From CAIUGU01 sp963819685 (GTDB lineage Bacteria > Pseudomonadota > Gammaproteobacteria > Steroidobacterales > Steroidobacteraceae), in assembly GCA_963819685.1 (NCBI GenBank), contig CAWFXI010000007.1, positions 1 to 64,000 on the forward strand: 64,000 bases of DNA. Reading direction: 5' to 3'. A program made the translations under genes and the position numbers. A model generated the notes under the pieces. That model ran no database searches. It was given only the letters and a program-made list of their open reading frames with translations, and was not told where the DNA came from. This document shows, one piece after another, positions 8,606 to 17,357 of the stretch; positions within the stretch are counted from its first letter, which is position 1; every line of letters starts with the position of its first letter.

Positions 8606-9244
8606 ATGTACACCCTCTACTATTCCCCGGGCAGTGCGAGCCTTGCTGTCCACTGGTTGCTGATTTACCTCGATGTCCCCTTCGAACTGAAACTCGTGGA
8701 TTTCAGGGTTCAGGCACAGAGGTCGCCCGAATTCCTCAGAATCAATCCCAGCGGTCACGTCCCGGCGCTGGTTGTCGATGGCAAACCGCATGCCGAATGC
8801 GCGGCACTGCTCATGCTGCTGGCCGAACGGCATCCGCAGGCGGGCCTCGAGCCTGCTCGAGGATCTCCGGAGCGTGCCGACTACCTGCAATGGATCTTCT
8901 TCCTGGCCAATACGCTGCAGCCTGCGTTCCGCGCGTGGTTCTACTCGGACGAAGTGGCAGGACCTGAAAACTCCGAGCCGACGCAGCAGCACGCGCGGGT
9001 AAAGATTGAAGCCGCGCTCGGACGGCTGGACGCTGCGTTCGCTGACGGGCGACCGTACCTGCTGGGGCAGAAGATGACTGTTGCGGACTTTTACGCAACG
9101 ATGCTGACTCGCTGGTCGCGCAACATGCCGAAGCCGGCCACCCGACTCCCGCACCTGCTGCCCTACATCAATCGGATGCGTGCCATGCCTTCCTTGAAAG
9201 AAGTGCACGCCAGAGAAGGCTTGACGGACTGGATCAACGGATGA
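8606..9244 (+). CDS. Glutathione S-transferase family protein
   Basis: This is a cytosolic GST-like enzyme of 212 residues. The N-terminal thioredoxin-like domain begins MYTLYYSPGSASLAVHWLL, with the Ser of SPGSAS at the position that activates glutathione in beta/theta-like GSTs, and carries the cis-proline region SGHVPALVVDG and the H-x-E-C-A-A glutathione-binding stretch. The helical C-terminal domain holds the N-capping motif MTVADFYATML. Transferase or thiol-transfer chemistry is expected; the substrate cannot be told. It lies divergent from the M2 peptidase gene and 19 nt upstream of the DsbA-NhaA fusion, all of which points to a thiol-related context. Confidence 0.88.
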   Translation: MYTLYYSPGSASLAVHWLLIYLDVPFELKLVDFRVQAQRSPEFLRINPSGHVPALVVDGKPHAECAALLMLLAERHPQAGLEPARGSPERADYLQWIFFLANTLQPAFRAWFYSDEVAGPENSEPTQQHARVKIEAALGRLDAAFADGRPYLLGQKMTVADFYATMLTRWSRNMPKPATRLPHLLPYINRMRAMPSLKEVHAREGLTDWING

Positions 9245-9263
9245 CTCGCAGCGGAGCGCTTTG

Positions 9264-11096
9264 ATGACGGAGGTGGCTGCAGTCAATCGTCTGGATCGAC
9301 CCGTTGATGACCACTTTGACCATGTACTGGGTCCCGCGAATGCACCGATCACGCTGGTGGAATACGGCAGTTACGACTGCTCGCACTGTCGCGCCGCCAA
9401 TGAACGCATCGCTGAACTTCGCGATGAACTGGGCCAGCGGATCCGCTACGTATTCAGGCATCGACCCCTCACGGGGAGCGATCTCGCCAGGCGGTCTGCC
9501 GAGCTGGTGGAACATGCGCGTGACGGGGACAGTTTCTGGAGGGCGCACGTCGAACTGATGACGCGCTCCGAGCGGCTGAGGGAAGACGATCTGCAAGCAG
9601 TCGCCGCAGATCTCGGTGTCAACACGGAGGCTGACGGGGCGGCAGAAGCCGCGAAGGCGCGCGTAGAGGCCGACATCCGCAGTTCGCGGGCGAGTGGCGT
9701 GAGCTTCACCCCGACGTTCTTCATCAACGGCCGGCGGTACGACGGCCCCTGGGACGAAAGTTCGTTCAAGGATGCGATGCTCGGTTCACTCGGGCATCGC
9801 GTGCGGTCAGCCGCTCTTGATTTCGCTAGCTGGGCACCTTCGACGGGCATGCTGCTGCTGCTCACGACGATAGCAGCCGTGCTGATCATGAACACGATGT
9901 TCGGCGCGGCTTTTGAAGCATTCTGGTTGCAGGAGGCCGGCATCACGCTGAACGGCGCTCATTTTTCAATGTCGCTGCGACATTGGGTGAATGACGGGCT
10001 GCTCACGGTGTTCTTCCTGGTCGTGGGCCTTGAGATCAAGCGCGAATTCACTGTCGGGCACCTCGCCAGCAAGCGCTCGGCCGCGTTGCCAATCGCCGGG
10101 GCTCTGGGCGGCATGGTCGTGCCCGCTTTGATCTATCTGCTGTTGATTCCGTCCGGCTCATGGACCCATGGCTGGGGTGTGCCGATGGCAACCGACACCG
10201 CATTTGCGGTGGCGCTGATCGTGATGCTGGGACAGCGAGTGCCGATCGAGCTGCGTATCTTCCTGACGGCCGCGTCCATCGTCGACGACATTGGCGCCAT
10301 TGTCGTCGTGGCCCTGTTCTATTCCAGTGGCATCGACTTCTGGTATCTCGGCGGGGCAGTGATCATTGTTGCTTCTCTTGCGCTGCTGAACCGCTGGGGC
10401 GTGTATCGCGTGACACCCTATCTGCTGCTCGGCATTGCGTTGTGGGCGTGTGTCCACGCGGGGGGGCTGCACGCCACGCTGGCTGGCGTGCTGCTCGCGA
10501 TGTTCATCCCGACCCGACCTCCCGCCAATCTGCGCGCGCTGATGGTCCAGGCCAATTCGATCGTGAACGCCGAATCCAGACGCGAGGGCGAGGTATTGCG
10601 ACACGGCCCGTCTCTACCCGCATTGCGGGCGCTCGACGCGATTCACGACCGGCTGGAATCGCCCGCCGATCGCATGCTGCGACATGTCGAGCCGCGTTCA
10701 AGCTTTCTGGTATTGCCATTGTTCGCCCTGGCCAATGCCGGCGTACTGCTCAATTTGAGCGTGGTGCAAGGCCACGAACCATTGATGCTCGCCATCCTCG
10801 GTGGACTGGTGGTCGGCAAGCCCCTCGGCCTCGTGCTGGCAGCGATGCTGGCGGCGAAGGCGGGTCTTGCCATCAAGCCAGCCGAGTACTCCTGGCCGCA
10901 GGTATGGGGCGCTGGTGCGCTGGCGGGCATCGGCTTCACGATGTCGCTCTTTATCGCGGGACAGGCTTTTCCGGAAACTTCTGATTTCGCAGCCGCGAAG
11001 ATCGCGGTGTTCAGCGCCTCATTGGTGTCAGCGCTGCTTGGCGTCGTCATTCTGTGGCGCTGCCGCCAACCAGCCGCCGTGTCCATCAAGGAGTAA
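9264..11096 (+). CDS. nhaA: DsbA-like domain fused to Na+/H+ antiporter NhaA
   Basis: This single frame of 610 residues joins a thiol-disulfide domain to a sodium/proton antiporter. Residues about 15-190 form a DsbA-like fold with the redox pair Cys39-Cys42 in YDCSHC and the cis-Pro segment GVSFTPTFFINGRRY. Residues about 195-600 are NhaA: HWVNDGLLTVFFLVVGLEIKRE, the MATDTAFAVALI segment, SIVDDIGAIVVVALFYS with the paired Asp residues of the ion site, and GIGFTMSLFIAGQAF. There is no signal peptide, so the redox domain should be cytoplasmic. Fusions of these two domains are known, usually in other orders. A free DsbA-like gene follows after 7 nt. The preceding TTG was rejected in favour of the ATG with GCGGAG upstream. 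Confidence 0.93.
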   Translation: MTEVAAVNRLDRPVDDHFDHVLGPANAPITLVEYGSYDCSHCRAANERIAELRDELGQRIRYVFRHRPLTGSDLARRSAELVEHARDGDSFWRAHVELMTRSERLREDDLQAVAADLGVNTEADGAAEAAKARVEADIRSSRASGVSFTPTFFINGRRYDGPWDESSFKDAMLGSLGHRVRSAALDFASWAPSTGMLLLLTTIAAVLIMNTMFGAAFEAFWLQEAGITLNGAHFSMSLRHWVNDGLLTVFFLVVGLEIKREFTVGHLASKRSAALPIAGALGGMVVPALIYLLLIPSGSWTHGWGVPMATDTAFAVALIVMLGQRVPIELRIFLTAASIVDDIGAIVVVALFYSSGIDFWYLGGAVIIVASLALLNRWGVYRVTPYLLLGIALWACVHAGGLHATLAGVLLAMFIPTRPPANLRALMVQANSIVNAESRREGEVLRHGPSLPALRALDAIHDRLESPADRMLRHVEPRSSFLVLPLFALANAGVLLNLSVVQGHEPLMLAILGGLVVGKPLGLVLAAMLAAKAGLAIKPAEYSWPQVWGAGALAGIGFTMSLFIAGQAFPETSDFAAAKIAVFSASLVSALLGVVILWRCRQPAAVSIKE

Positions 11097-11103
11097 CCTC
11101 TCA

Positions 11104-11667
11104 ATGAGCCCAGTTACACACGACTCTCCGTCTACGCTTGCAGTGCCGGTGGGGCAGAACGAGCATACGGCTGGCAACAGTCATGCGCGCCTGTTCCTCG
11201 TCGAGTATGGCGACTTCGAGTGTCCAAGCTGCAAGGTTGCAGCTCCTGCGGTCAAGCTGCTGCTTGAACGTCATGCCGGTCACTTGCGCGTGATCTTCCG
11301 GCATTTTCCGCTGGAACAAGCACATCCCCACGCGTTGCTGGCCGCAGAGGCTGCGGAGATTGCCGGTGCGCAGGGGAAGTTCTGGGAAATGCACGATCTG
11401 CTGTTCGAGCACCAGGCTCGTCTCAGACCTAAGGACCTGATGCACCATGCTGAGCAGTTGGGCCTCGACATGGTGCGTTATCAGGCCGAGATGGATGATC
11501 ACATCCACTTGCAGAAGGTTCGTGAGGATATCGAGGGCGGCCGGCGCAGCCATATCCGCGCAACACCCACGTTCTTCCTGAACGGCGTCGTCCAGGACAT
11601 TTCGTTCGGTCTCAAGTCGCTACACGACGTGGTGGCCGCGGCGGTCGACAAGAACTATCGAGCGTAG
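11104..11667 (+). CDS. DsbA-family thioredoxin-fold protein, cytosolic
   Basis: This 187-residue protein is related to the redox domain of the preceding fusion (LVEYGDFECPSC here against LVEYGSYDCSHC there). Cys40 and Cys43 form the CPSC pair; VIFRHFPLEQAHPHA and RATPTFFLNGVVQD are the typical DsbA-family blocks, the latter with the cis-Pro. No signal peptide is present, so it should act in the cytosol like FrnE-type proteins. It starts 7 nt after the NhaA fusion, so the pair is one operon. Possible roles are peroxide or hypochlorite defence or redox control of the antiporter; both are inference. Confidence 0.85.
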   Translation: MSPVTHDSPSTLAVPVGQNEHTAGNSHARLFLVEYGDFECPSCKVAAPAVKLLLERHAGHLRVIFRHFPLEQAHPHALLAAEAAEIAGAQGKFWEMHDLLFEHQARLRPKDLMHHAEQLGLDMVRYQAEMDDHIHLQKVREDIEGGRRSHIRATPTFFLNGVVQDISFGLKSLHDVVAAAVDKNYRA

Positions 11668-12381
11668 TCAGTCGGCCATGAACCCCACGCGCGAGTGGCT
11701 GCCGTCACAGAAGGGTTTATTCGCCGAGTGACCGCATCGACACAGCGCAGTGTCGGTTACACGATCAATCGTCCGGCCAGTACCGGCGCAGATTTCCAGA
11801 TTTCCGCGAACGACGAGCGGACCATTGCGCTGCGGGCGGATATCAAGCACACCATCGCGTGCGGCCAGGGGTTCTGAAGGCCGGGTTGCAGGTTCGCCCG
11901 ATGCCGTGAAGCCCGCGGCCACGTGGCTACCGTCACAGAACGGCTTGCGCTGCGATTGACCGCAGCGGCACAGCGTTACCCGATAGCCAGCCGCAACCCC
12001 AGCGAGCCTGATATCGGCCCGGATACCGAGGGGTCCGTTTTCACGCAGCTGGACCAGGTTCACCGGTGGCGCGGCTTCATTCGCACCACCGTCCTTGCGC
12101 ACATAGCGGATCGCACCAGAGGGACACATGTGTGCAACGGTGAGCAGCTGTTCAAGATTCACGGCATCCGGATCGATCCACGGTCCTTCGACATTGGCCT
12201 TGAACACCTGCGGTGCACCCAGCACACAGTGCCGCGAATGAATGCAACGTCTGGCTTCGAATTGCAGTGTGAGTGCCCTGCCCTCCACCGATTCAACGCC
12301 ATCGACGATGGTTGAAGGAGGGATCGCCGTCGCGACAACGGGTTGATTGGCGGGGGTCGCGGGTGTGTCGGAAGCAGGCAT
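11668..12381 (-). CDS. CDGSH iron-sulfur protein with 4Fe-4S mono-cluster domain
   Basis: This protein of about 237 residues holds three metal sites in order. An N-terminal ferredoxin-like DUF1271 domain has CIHSRHC and a distant MCPSGAIRY. Two CDGSH-type 2Fe-2S zinc-finger-like motifs follow: CRCGQSQRKPFCDGSH and CRCGHSANKPFCDGSH. Such proteins carry electrons or sense redox; the partner is unknown. The ATG at 12381 has AAGGA at ideal spacing; an upstream in-frame GTG at 12411 lacks a binding site. Directly upstream lies the start of a ferritin-like gene in another frame, so this gene may be the surviving half of a larger fusion. It converges with the DsbA-family gene, with no gap between the two stop codons. 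Confidence 0.85.
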   Translation of the reverse strand: MPASDTPATPANQPVVATAIPPSTIVDGVESVEGRALTLQFEARRCIHSRHCVLGAPQVFKANVEGPWIDPDAVNLEQLLTVAHMCPSGAIRYVRKDGGANEAAPPVNLVQLRENGPLGIRADIRLAGVAAGYRVTLCRCGQSQRKPFCDGSHVAAGFTASGEPATRPSEPLAARDGVLDIRPQRNGPLVVRGNLEICAGTGRTIDRVTDTALCRCGHSANKPFCDGSHSRVGFMAD

Positions 12382-12503
12382 GGCAGCAAGTCCTTCAGTA
12401 GGTAGCAACACATCAGGTTGTGCTCGATCTCCGCGGCTTCGGCCAGCAGATTGACGAGCTGCTCGCGGTTTTCGATCACGAATCCGGGCGGGTTGTGAGT
12501 CAT
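12382..12503 (-). pseudogene. N-terminal stub of a ferritin-like domain protein
   Basis: Beginning with ATG at 12503, this frame reads MTHNPPGFVIENREQLVNLL and then the helix AEAAEIEHNLMCCYL, which is the first iron-binding helix of ferritin-like (PF12902-type) proteins, with Glu and His metal ligands. After CCYL the expected YAAFSLK and the rest of the domain are absent; the frame runs into the CDGSH gene out of phase. A deletion that removed most of the ferritin-like domain explains this best. Whether the intact ancestor was fused to the CDGSH part is inference. Confidence 0.65.
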
Positions 12504-12562
12504 GCGGGAGTTATAGCTCACTCCCGGTTACGGTTCTACGGCAACTGAGGCAGGGAGTCCTA

Positions 12563-13228
12563 TCAAGCGGCTCCAGTACCGTCCGGCTGAACGCCGGGCG
12601 CTGCCGCGGCAAATTCGGGCAGGGATTCCAGATATTCACTGATGGCCACCAGGCGCGGAAACAGTGACATGTCGCAATTCATGCGCCGGGCATTGAACAT
12701 CTGGGGCACAAGGCACAGGTCAGCGATCGTCACGCCATTGCCCACCAGATGACGGCCATCGCCGGGGCTTCGCTGCATGCGCACTTCGATGCCCTTGAGG
12801 CCGGTTTCAACCCAGTGCCGGTACCAGCGACGCACGGCTTCTTCATCAACGTGCAGTTCTGCTCCCAGATACTGCTGTACGCGCAGGTTGACGATCGGAT
12901 GAATGTCGCAGGCAATGGTCAGTGCAATCGACCGCGCATGCGCTCGTTCGGCAGCCCCGGTGGGCAACAGTCGCGGCTCAGGGTACAGCTCTTCGAGGAA
13001 TTCGATGATGGCGAGTGACTGCGTCAGCACGACGCCATCGTGAATGAATGTCGGCAGCAGCCCGTCGGGATTCAGTTCCAGATAGTCGCGCGTTCGATGC
13101 TCGCCGCCATTGCGCACCAGATGCCGGAACACCGGCTCATAGTCGAGCTTCTTCATATTGAGCGCGATTCGGACCCGGTACGCGGCCGAACTGCGAAAAT
13201 AGGTATAGAGCTGCGGTAACGATGGCAT
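12563..13228 (-). CDS. maiA: Maleylacetoacetate isomerase (zeta-class GST)
   Basis: This enzyme isomerises maleylacetoacetate to fumarylacetoacetate in homogentisate (tyrosine/phenylalanine) breakdown, using glutathione. Residues 9-24 carry the zeta-class signature TYFRSSAAYRVRIALN, with the catalytic Ser pair. DGLLPTFIHDGVVLTQSLAI is the glutathione-binding segment, and GNGVTIADLCLVPQMFNARR the C-terminal motif. Length (221 residues) is typical. It lies 36 nt downstream of the CoA-transferase beta gene on the same strand; acetoacetate, an end product of this pathway, is the natural substrate of such a CoA-transferase, which supports both calls. Fumarylacetoacetase and homogentisate dioxygenase are not in the window. 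Confidence 0.88.
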   Translation of the reverse strand: MPSLPQLYTYFRSSAAYRVRIALNMKKLDYEPVFRHLVRNGGEHRTRDYLELNPDGLLPTFIHDGVVLTQSLAIIEFLEELYPEPRLLPTGAAERAHARSIALTIACDIHPIVNLRVQQYLGAELHVDEEAVRRWYRHWVETGLKGIEVRMQRSPGDGRHLVGNGVTIADLCLVPQMFNARRMNCDMSLFPRLVAISEYLESLPEFAAAAPGVQPDGTGAA

Positions 13229-13264
13229 CGCAATTCCCGCCGGGGCATGACCGGCTGTGCGGGC

Positions 13265-13917
13265 TTATACGCCGATATCGCGCAGGCCAGGCGAAACGCG
13301 AAAAGCCGGCTCAGTGCGTTGCCTGATCACATCGAGTTGCTCGCCGGGGGCGATCTCGATCAGCTCGAGTCCCTTCGGCCCGACGTCGAACACAGCGAGA
13401 TCGGTGATGACCCGGTTCACCACGCCTTTACCCGTCAGGGGCAACGAACACTGCCTCAGGATCTTGAGTTCACCTGAGCGCGCACTGTGCTCCATGACGA
13501 TGACGACGCGACGCGCCCCGGCTACGAGGTCCATTGCCCCGCCCATGCCCTTGACCATCTTGCCCGGGATCATCCAGTTGGCGAGATCGCCGAATTCACT
13601 GACCTGCATCGCGCCAAGAATCGCGAGATCGATATGCCCGCCACGAATCATGGCGAAGCTTGCCGCGCTGTCGAAAACCGCGGCCCCCGGCAGCAGCGTC
13701 ACCGTCTCCTTGCCGGCATTGATCAGATCGGCATCGACCGCATCTTCAGTGGGATAGGGACCGAGCCAAGCAGACCGTTCTCACTCTGCAGGACGACTTC
13801 GACGGCCGGTGGAACGTAGTTCGCCACCAGCGTCGGGATACCAATGCCGAGATTCACGTAGAAACCGTCGCGCAATTCCTGCGCCGCCCGCATCGCCATC
13901 TGTTCACGTGTCAGCAT
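13265..13917 (-). pseudogene. scoB: 3-oxoacid CoA-transferase beta subunit, single frameshift
   Basis: This is the beta subunit of a succinyl-CoA:3-ketoacid CoA-transferase. It starts at 13917 (MLTREQMAMRAAQELRDGFY) and includes the catalytic-Glu motif SENGLLG. Immediately after, the frame breaks: the expected LGPYPTEDAVDADLINAGKE lies one base out of phase, and reading resumes as TVTLLPGAAVFDSAASFAMI to the end at 13265. The lesion is near 13765-13768 and fits loss of one C in GGCCTC. Because the rest is intact, a sequencing error is as likely as a true mutation. The alpha subunit ends 3 nt upstream; maiA follows. If real, the mutation kills the enzyme. Confidence 0.85.
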
Positions 13918-13920
13918 GAA

Positions 13921-14610
13921 TCACGCACTCACTGTGCGTCGTTCGACGCGCTTCTCATGCGCGCCGACGATGATGTGCTGCACGTATACGCCGGGCGTGT
14001 CGACACGTTCCGGATCGATCTGCCCGACTTCAACGAGTTCTTCGACCTCGGCAATCGTGACGCGGGCTGCAGCCGCGCACAGCGGATTGAAGTTGCGCGC
14101 AGCAAACCGATACTGCAGATTGCCGTAGCGGTCACCGCGCCAGGCTTTGACGATCGCGAAGTCAGCGCGGATGCCCTGCTCAAGAATGTATTCCCGGCCG
14201 TCGAAGGTACGTACCTCCTTGCCGTCCGCCACCAGCGTGCCCGCTCCGGTAGGAGTAAAAAACGCGGGGATTCCGGCGCCACCGGCGCGCAGCCGTTCAG
14301 CAAGCGTGCCCTGCGGGACAAGTTCGACTTCAAGCTGACCCGAGAGCAGCTGCCGCTCGAACTCCTTGTTCTCACCGACATAGCTCGACACCATCTTGCG
14401 GATCTGCCGGCTGGCGAGCAGCAGCCCGAGTCCGAAGCCGTCGACGCCGCAGTTGTTGGAATACACGGTGAGGTTGCGGGGCCCAAGTTCACGCAGCGCT
14501 GCAATGCACAGCTCCGGAATGCCGCACAGACCGAAGCCTCCCGCGGCTATCGTCGCACCGTCTTTTACTTCGCGCAGCGCCTGTGCCGCGTTTTCACGAA
14601 CCTTGTTCAA
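13921..14610 (-). CDS. scoA: 3-oxoacid CoA-transferase alpha subunit
   Basis: The alpha subunit (229 residues) transfers CoA from succinyl-CoA to acetoacetate together with the beta subunit encoded directly downstream. The family motif GGFGLCGIPE (residues 24-33) forms the CoA-binding glycine loop, and SNNCGVDGFGLG, ASYVGENKEFERQ-like and TGAGTLVADGKE segments follow as usual. The start is TTG at 14610, giving the family-typical MNKV N-terminus; no better start exists. It leads a three-gene set scoA-scoB-maiA. The upstream gene is a divergent MFS transporter. Confidence 0.88.
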   Translation of the reverse strand: MNKVRENAAQALREVKDGATIAAGGFGLCGIPELCIAALRELGPRNLTVYSNNCGVDGFGLGLLLASRQIRKMVSSYVGENKEFERQLLSGQLEVELVPQGTLAERLRAGGAGIPAFFTPTGAGTLVADGKEVRTFDGREYILEQGIRADFAIVKAWRGDRYGNLQYRFAARNFNPLCAAAARVTIAEVEELVEVGQIDPERVDTPGVYVQHIIVGAHEKRVERRTVSA

Positions 14611-14734
14611 CTGGAAATCCGTTCACTCTCGTTGCCATCTTCATGATTGCTTCGACTCAGATCGCATACTAGACTCGGGCCCGTTTCATCCGCAACACAA
14701 GATAAAGAATGGCTGCGAGCCCCGGGGAGTTCAC

Positions 14735-16042
14735 TTGGCCAACAATCCAGAAGCAGCGGACGATTCCGGGGCGAACAAGGCGTACAGCTGGTACGTGGTG
14801 TTCGTCCTGCTGCTGATCTACTCCCTGAACTTTCTCGATCGCTCCGTCATCAACATCCTGGGTGAACAGATCAAGCGGGACCTGCAGATCTCCGATACGC
14901 AGCTTGGCTTGCTGACGGGCACGTCGTTCGCTCTCTTCTACTCGTTGATGGGATTGCCCATCGCCCGGATGGCGGATCGGGTGCACCGCGTCAGGCTCGT
15001 TACCGTCGCCTTGTTGCTCTGGAGTGGCCTGACTGCGATCTGCGGTGTCACCACGTCCTACATTCAGCTCTTCCTGGCGCGCATGGGAGTAGGAATCGGC
15101 GAAGCAGGCGGCACGCCGCCCTCGCAATCGATCATTGCCGACTACTTCACGCATGCCCGTCGCGGCACCGCCATTGCACTGTTCAACACTGGTGTGGCGC
15201 TAGGCACCTTCCTTGGCTTTCTGATCGGCGGATTCGTCAGCCAGGCGTATGGCTGGCGCGTGACATTCCTTGTCGCCGGCATACCAGGAGTATTCGTGGC
15301 GCTATTGCTGTACTTCACCGTTCGCGAACCAGTCCGTGGCTCAAGCGACGGCCTGCAGGAAGCGGCCAGGGAAATGCCGCCACTGGGCGAAACGCTGAAG
15401 AAGCTGTTTGGCCGTCCCAGCTACTTCAAGATTGTCTGCGGGTCAGCCTGCGCCATCGGCATCACGTTCATCGGCGGTGCCTGGCTGCCATCGATGTTCA
15501 TTCGGCTGCATCATTTCACACCAGCACAGATCGGTGGCTGGATGGCACTGTTCACCGGCGTTGGGGGCGCCATTGGCTCCTTCGGTGGAGGCGCACTGGC
15601 GGACTATTTGAAGCGCTCCTATCCGAAGGCAGAAGTCTATGTCCCTGTCGCCGCCACGGGTCTCGCCTTTCCGGCCTTCCTGCTGGCCGCGCTGGCTCGG
15701 GATCCGGCCATCGGCTTGATCGGCCTGGCCGGCGTTTTCTCGCTCGGCTATGTCTGGATCGGACCCAACTCGGCCATGGTGCATCGGGTCGTGCCGGTCC
15801 GGTCGCGGGCCCTGGCAATCGGCTTCATGCTGTTCTTTTCCAACATCACGGCGCTGGCGCTCGGACCACCGCTGGTCGGTGCCCTGAGTGACGCACTGTC
15901 CGGGACGTACGGAGCCGAATCGCTGCGCTACGCACTGGCAATTGCATCGCTCGTCTGCGTACTGGGTGCAGGGTTCTACTTGTGGGCGGGCCGGCACTAC
16001 CTCGAGGATGCGCGCCTCAACTCGGCCCCCGGCGCGCAGTAA
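14735..16042 (+). CDS. MFS transporter (spinster-like)
   Basis: This 12-span major facilitator of about 435 residues has a first helix YSWYVVFVLLLIYSLNFLDR, containing the NFLDRSV signature of the spinster-like and aromatic-acid MFS groups, and the loop 2-3 motif GLPIARMADRVHRVR. Further helices are regular and hydrophobic up to the polar tail. TTG at 14735 was chosen because GGGGAG lies 5-10 nt upstream and the next in-frame ATG falls inside the first membrane helices. It is divergent from scoA and converges with the hpa operon; uptake of an aromatic acid such as a phenylacetate is a reasonable guess, not shown by sequence. Confidence 0.82.
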   Translation: MANNPEAADDSGANKAYSWYVVFVLLLIYSLNFLDRSVINILGEQIKRDLQISDTQLGLLTGTSFALFYSLMGLPIARMADRVHRVRLVTVALLLWSGLTAICGVTTSYIQLFLARMGVGIGEAGGTPPSQSIIADYFTHARRGTAIALFNTGVALGTFLGFLIGGFVSQAYGWRVTFLVAGIPGVFVALLLYFTVREPVRGSSDGLQEAAREMPPLGETLKKLFGRPSYFKIVCGSACAIGITFIGGAWLPSMFIRLHHFTPAQIGGWMALFTGVGGAIGSFGGGALADYLKRSYPKAEVYVPVAATGLAFPAFLLAALARDPAIGLIGLAGVFSLGYVWIGPNSAMVHRVVPVRSRALAIGFMLFFSNITALALGPPLVGALSDALSGTYGAESLRYALAIASLVCVLGAGFYLWAGRHYLEDARLNSAPGAQ

Positions 16043-16048
16043 ACCAGG

Positions 16049-16513
16049 TCATCTGCGAGGCAGGGGCTTTCTGGCGCCTGCGGCAGATGTGTCAAGTTCG
16101 CTGAGTTCGCCCAGAACCTCCATCAGGATCCTGAATCGACTCCGCCCGAGCTGCTTCTCCAGCAGCCGATAGCTCGCTTCGATCTGGTCGCTGAGCGCAT
16201 TGAATCTGGCAATACCCTTGCGGGTGAGCGAAATATGCAGCCGGCGCTGGTCAGTGGCCGAACGCTTGCGACGCACGAGGGCCTCGCGTTCGAGCCGCGT
16301 GAGAATGCCGGTGAGGCTCGGTGGCTGGATACAGCAGATCTGCGACAGCTCGCGGAACTCCATCTTGCGATGATCCTGCAGGACCCGGATCACACGCCAT
16401 TGCTGTTCCGTCAGGCCGGCCTCGTTCAGCAGCGGACGAAAGTACGCCATCGCACTCTCGCGCGCCTTGAGCAGCGACAACGTCAGCGACCTGCTTAAGC
16501 TTCTCAGGGCCAC
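16049..16513 (-). CDS. hpaR: HpaR, MarR-family repressor of homoprotocatechuate genes
   Basis: This winged-helix repressor of 154 residues is of the MarR family, HpaR branch. The DNA-binding part is seen in LTEQQWRVIRVLQDH, LSQICCIQPPSLTGILTRLE and the wing RKRSATDQRRLHISLT. HpaR proteins release DNA on binding homoprotocatechuate or 4-hydroxyphenylacetate. Here it is the last gene of the operon it should control, 8 nt after hpaI, so expression would be self-limiting. Its start is GTG at 16513. A near-perfect palindrome in the hpaG1-hpaE promoter region is the likely operator. Confidence 0.85.
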   Translation of the reverse strand: MALRSLSRSLTLSLLKARESAMAYFRPLLNEAGLTEQQWRVIRVLQDHRKMEFRELSQICCIQPPSLTGILTRLEREALVRRKRSATDQRRLHISLTRKGIARFNALSDQIEASYRLLEKQLGRSRFRILMEVLGELSELDTSAAGARKPLPRR

Positions 16514-16521
16514 GGCAATTC

Positions 16522-17340
16522 CTAGTACACACTGCCGTGTGGGATATCGGTTGGGGCGACCCCGGTCGTGCTGGTCGACTTGAAGCGTTCAGCAAGGCTG
16601 GATGTTGCCCGCGCAAGCGTTGTCGTGTCGACGCCGACGGCCACGAAAGTACATCCCGAGGCAATCGACCTGCGCGCGACCGTTTCGTCGGCCGACAATG
16701 TTCCGGCGGGCTTGCCTGCGGCAACGATCGTGCGGATGGCCTGATCGATCGCGTCGCGTACCGTCGGGTGAGCGGGATTGCCGCGAAAGCCGAGCGAAGC
16801 CGCCAGATCAGCAGGCCCAATGAACACACCATCCACTCCTTCTGTTCTGGCAATGGCCTCGACATTCCTGAGCGCTGCGGCAGACTCGACCTGCACCAGC
16901 AGACAGATCTCGTCATCAGCCTTCTGCAGATAGTCGCCTATGCGGTTCCAGCGGGACGCGCGTGCCAGCGCACTGCCTACACCGCGTACACCAGCGGGCG
17001 GGTACCTTGTAGCGCGGACGAGCTCTGCAGCTTGCGCAGCAGTTTCCACCAGCGGTACCAGCAATGTCTGCGCGCCGATATCGAGCAACTGCTTGATATG
17101 TGCTGTATCGCCCAGCGTCGCCCGCACGACCGGATGCGACGGATAGGGCGCGATTGCCTGCAGTTGGGACAACAGCGTCTGCAAGGTATTCGGACCATGC
17201 TCTGCGTCGAGCAGCAGCCAGTCGAAACCGGCACCAGCACAGATCTCCGCGCAATACGGATCGGCAAGGCCCAGCCAGAACCCGATCTGCGGTTTGCCTG
17301 CCTTCAGCGCCGCCTTGAACGTATTGGTCGGAAATTGCAT
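16522..17340 (-). CDS. hpaI: 4-hydroxy-2-oxoheptanedioate aldolase
   Basis: This class II pyruvate aldolase splits 4-hydroxy-2-oxoheptane-1,7-dioate to pyruvate and succinate semialdehyde, the last step of the homoprotocatechuate pathway. Family blocks are visible: IGFWLGLADPYCAEICAGAG, DWLLLDAEHGPN (catalytic and metal region), LLVPLVETAAQAAELV, the metal-binding VQVES and GVDGVFIGPADLAASLG. Length (272 residues) is standard. It sits between hpaH (17 nt upstream) and hpaR in a six-gene operon. Confidence 0.92.
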   Translation of the reverse strand: MQFPTNTFKAALKAGKPQIGFWLGLADPYCAEICAGAGFDWLLLDAEHGPNTLQTLLSQLQAIAPYPSHPVVRATLGDTAHIKQLLDIGAQTLLVPLVETAAQAAELVRATRYPPAGVRGVGSALARASRWNRIGDYLQKADDEICLLVQVESAAALRNVEAIARTEGVDGVFIGPADLAASLGFRGNPAHPTVRDAIDQAIRTIVAAGKPAGTLSADETVARRSIASGCTFVAVGVDTTTLARATSSLAERFKSTSTTGVAPTDIPHGSVY

Positions 17341-17357
17341 GGGGCCTTGAGAAACCT

